The notes below the pieces were generated by a model that saw only the letters and a program-made list of their open reading frames with translations, did not search any database and was not told where the DNA came from. A stretch of 64,000 bases of DNA from Crambe crambe. Taxonomy: Eukaryota; Porifera; Demospongiae; Poecilosclerida; Crambeidae. Made by a program: the position numbers and the translations under genes. Below, one piece after another: positions 63,201 through 64,000 of this stretch. The stretch covers positions 4,588,001-4,652,000 of the forward strand of contig OZ004587.1 of assembly GCA_963924555.1 (NCBI GenBank). Direction: 5' to 3'. The stretch's first letter is position 1. The number at the start of each line of letters is the position of its first letter.

Positions 63201-64000
63201 AGCTATTTTATAGTGGAATTTGCATGAATTAGCAGGTCACCTAATTCAAAGTGAAAAGTCTCAAAGAAAAACCATGATTAGAAATCACTGCTACTTCTGT
63301 ATAGCAGCCATTTTGTTTCATCCTAATATTGAGAGTTATACAGTTATAAAATGTTCCAGTGTCCAGAGTAGCTAGAGTAGTTAATGATTTTCTGACATGA
63401 CCATTTTTTATTTTTTATTTTAGATGAAGATGAATGTGTTCGTCAACTCCATAACTGTTCTCGTTATGCCAATAGAGTGTGTAATAACACCCATGGTGGC
63501 TTCACGTGCACTTGCAGGGCAGGATATGTGATGCGTGGCAATGAATGCAGAGGTAAAGTATGCGTGCAATTCAACACTGTTGCACACATAATATTTAACA
63601 TACTCTGGTGTATAGCCAGCCCTTGATCACAGCACTGGTAGAGGAGTATACCATCACCACACAATGTCAGGGAAGTCAAATTCAGTCTTGTTTTGCATAG
63701 TCAGCTTGCAATTGAATGGGCTTTAAAAAAACAACTACGTACTTGCTCCCTAGATCTGAGTGCCATAGCTAAGCAAAAATTAGTGTTGAAGAACAAGAAT
63801 AACAGTAACCGTTTGTTCCTGTGGAAAATTGATCAGAATCAAAATCATATTACCATGGTGGGAAACTTTTTATGGGGTAAGATTTCAAGGTTTAGATCAT
63901 GTAATTCATGCTTCAATTTACCTCTGTCCTCACGATAACATTACCTGCTACCATGATCAGTAATTTTTTTATAAGCTAATGTTTTTTTTGGCTTTAGCTG
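53024..64000 (+). CDS. EGF/Ig mosaic cell-surface protein (3' end beyond window)
   Basis: Fourteen exons are visible, all joined in phase 1: 53024-53318, 53885-54223, 54359-54434, 55131-55265, 55536-55655, 56109-56231, 58206-58334, 59695-59823, 59986-60108, 60489-60620, 60968-61297, 61592-61717, 63033-63152 and 63424-63552. The start ACCATGG is followed by a signal peptide ([13 protein letters not shown]). Exons 1 and 2 each encode an Ig-like segment with paired Cys; exon 2 has TITWERI. Exons 3 to 10 encode EGF modules, several with the calcium-binding lead D(I/L/E)(D/N)EC and the NTNGSF core. Exon 11 is a further Ig-like module (CLEGND, TTWFVTG, VTCKKE), and EGF modules follow. The large size and exon-per-module layout are typical of metazoan adhesion or receptor proteins. 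No transmembrane segment is reached, so anchoring is unknown. Confidence 0.88.
53466..53530. repeat. 16-bp minisatellite in EGF gene intron 1
   Basis: Four copies of GTAGTGGAAGTGCTTT/G in direct tandem. Confidence 0.9.
56640..57420. mobile_element. Relative of the 7271-8054 DNA element
   Basis: Shares GCCATGG-GATGGGTAACA, GAAGTCCTGTTTTCTCTC and TTTCTTAGACTCCGTTTACG with 7271-8054 in direct orientation. A 60-bp stretch near 57130-57185 matches 7670-7720 in inverted orientation, so this copy or the other is rearranged. Non-coding, in EGF gene intron 6. Confidence 0.55.
58535..59115 (-). mobile_element. Fold-back element with internal 98-codon ORF
   Basis: The arm at 58535-58622 (GGGCAACTGGAAAACGCTGA, then GGAACTGGAAACG and GGAAAGGATCGTC) is inverted at 59029-59115. 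The 400 bp between them hold a minus-strand ORF, 58979-58683, with [28 protein letters not shown] and [20 protein letters not shown]. Its composition and His/Cys spacing look protein-coding. It probably derives from an element-encoded protein, but I cannot name the family. It sits in EGF gene intron 7. Confidence 0.65.
59849..59908. repeat. (TG)n followed by poly-G
   Basis: About 25 bp of TG run into roughly 37 G residues just after an EGF exon donor. The reverse strand gives false Pro/His-rich frames. Confidence 0.95.
60256..60295. repeat. Poly-C/poly-G inverted homopolymer
   Basis: About 12 C followed by T and about 29 G form a potential perfect hairpin. Assembly length is doubtful. Confidence 0.9.
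61797..62143. mobile_element. MITE-like element, GCGAGC family, copy 4
   Basis: The left end TTGGCGAGCGAGCC and the CACACTAGTGATG/GCGATATAT interior match 24211-24480. The right end CTTCGCTCGCCGATTGA is the inverse. The AAGTGGATTGTAGGC block links it to the 1382 copy. It lies in an EGF gene intron. Confidence 0.7.

Overview
This is eukaryotic, AT-rich, intron-rich DNA. Introns are short to medium with GT-AG ends. Microsatellites, minisatellites and small inverted-repeat elements are dense. The genes are animal ones: a Rab GTPase family, the NELF-A transcription elongation factor, and an EGF/Ig cell-surface protein whose introns are all phase 1. Together with an EGF-alliinase-type protein, this suggests an early-branching metazoan, plausibly a demosponge. 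The species is inferred, not proven.

Layout. (1) 1-34,000 is a segmentally duplicated block. A Rab18-like gene occurs as copy A (3' part only, broken, 190-1315), copy B (5389-11217) and copy C (23010-27690). Each is followed on the opposite strand by NELF-A sequence. Only the block after copy C holds the complete NELF-A gene (11 exons, 28338-33910). The blocks after A and B keep only 3' exon remnants and an expanded intronic satellite. Between blocks 2 and 3 lie a 2.5-kb higher-order satellite (15073-17545), a 5'-truncated DEAD-box helicase fragment (19384-21470) and a lone minus-strand exon (22180-22289). (2) 34675-43183 is Rab copy D, the most canonical copy. Its introns carry inverted minisatellites, a retroelement fragment and a fold-back element. 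(3) 44969-47630 is a two-exon gene joining an unrecognised 540-residue region to a PARP-like ADP-ribosyltransferase domain. (4) 48353-52849 (minus) is an eight-exon EGF-alliinase-type PLP enzyme. (5) 53024 to beyond the window end is a secreted or membrane EGF/Ig mosaic protein, head-to-head with the alliinase-like gene across about 170 bp.

Main signals. Rab copies B and C have open reading frames and usable splice sites throughout. Both have nevertheless lost the G3/switch II motif that is perfect in copy D. Comparing the duplicated blocks also shows a recurring exact 4-bp difference, TA versus TACGTA. One such insertion removes the prenylation tail of copy A, and another lies in a splice donor of copy D. 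At least five small elements share CAGGGTT inverted termini and 5-bp target duplications.

Exon models were built by hand from reading frame, splice consensus and matching phases. For NELF-A, Rab B/C/D and the alliinase-like gene, the summed exon lengths divide exactly by three. No database search was possible.
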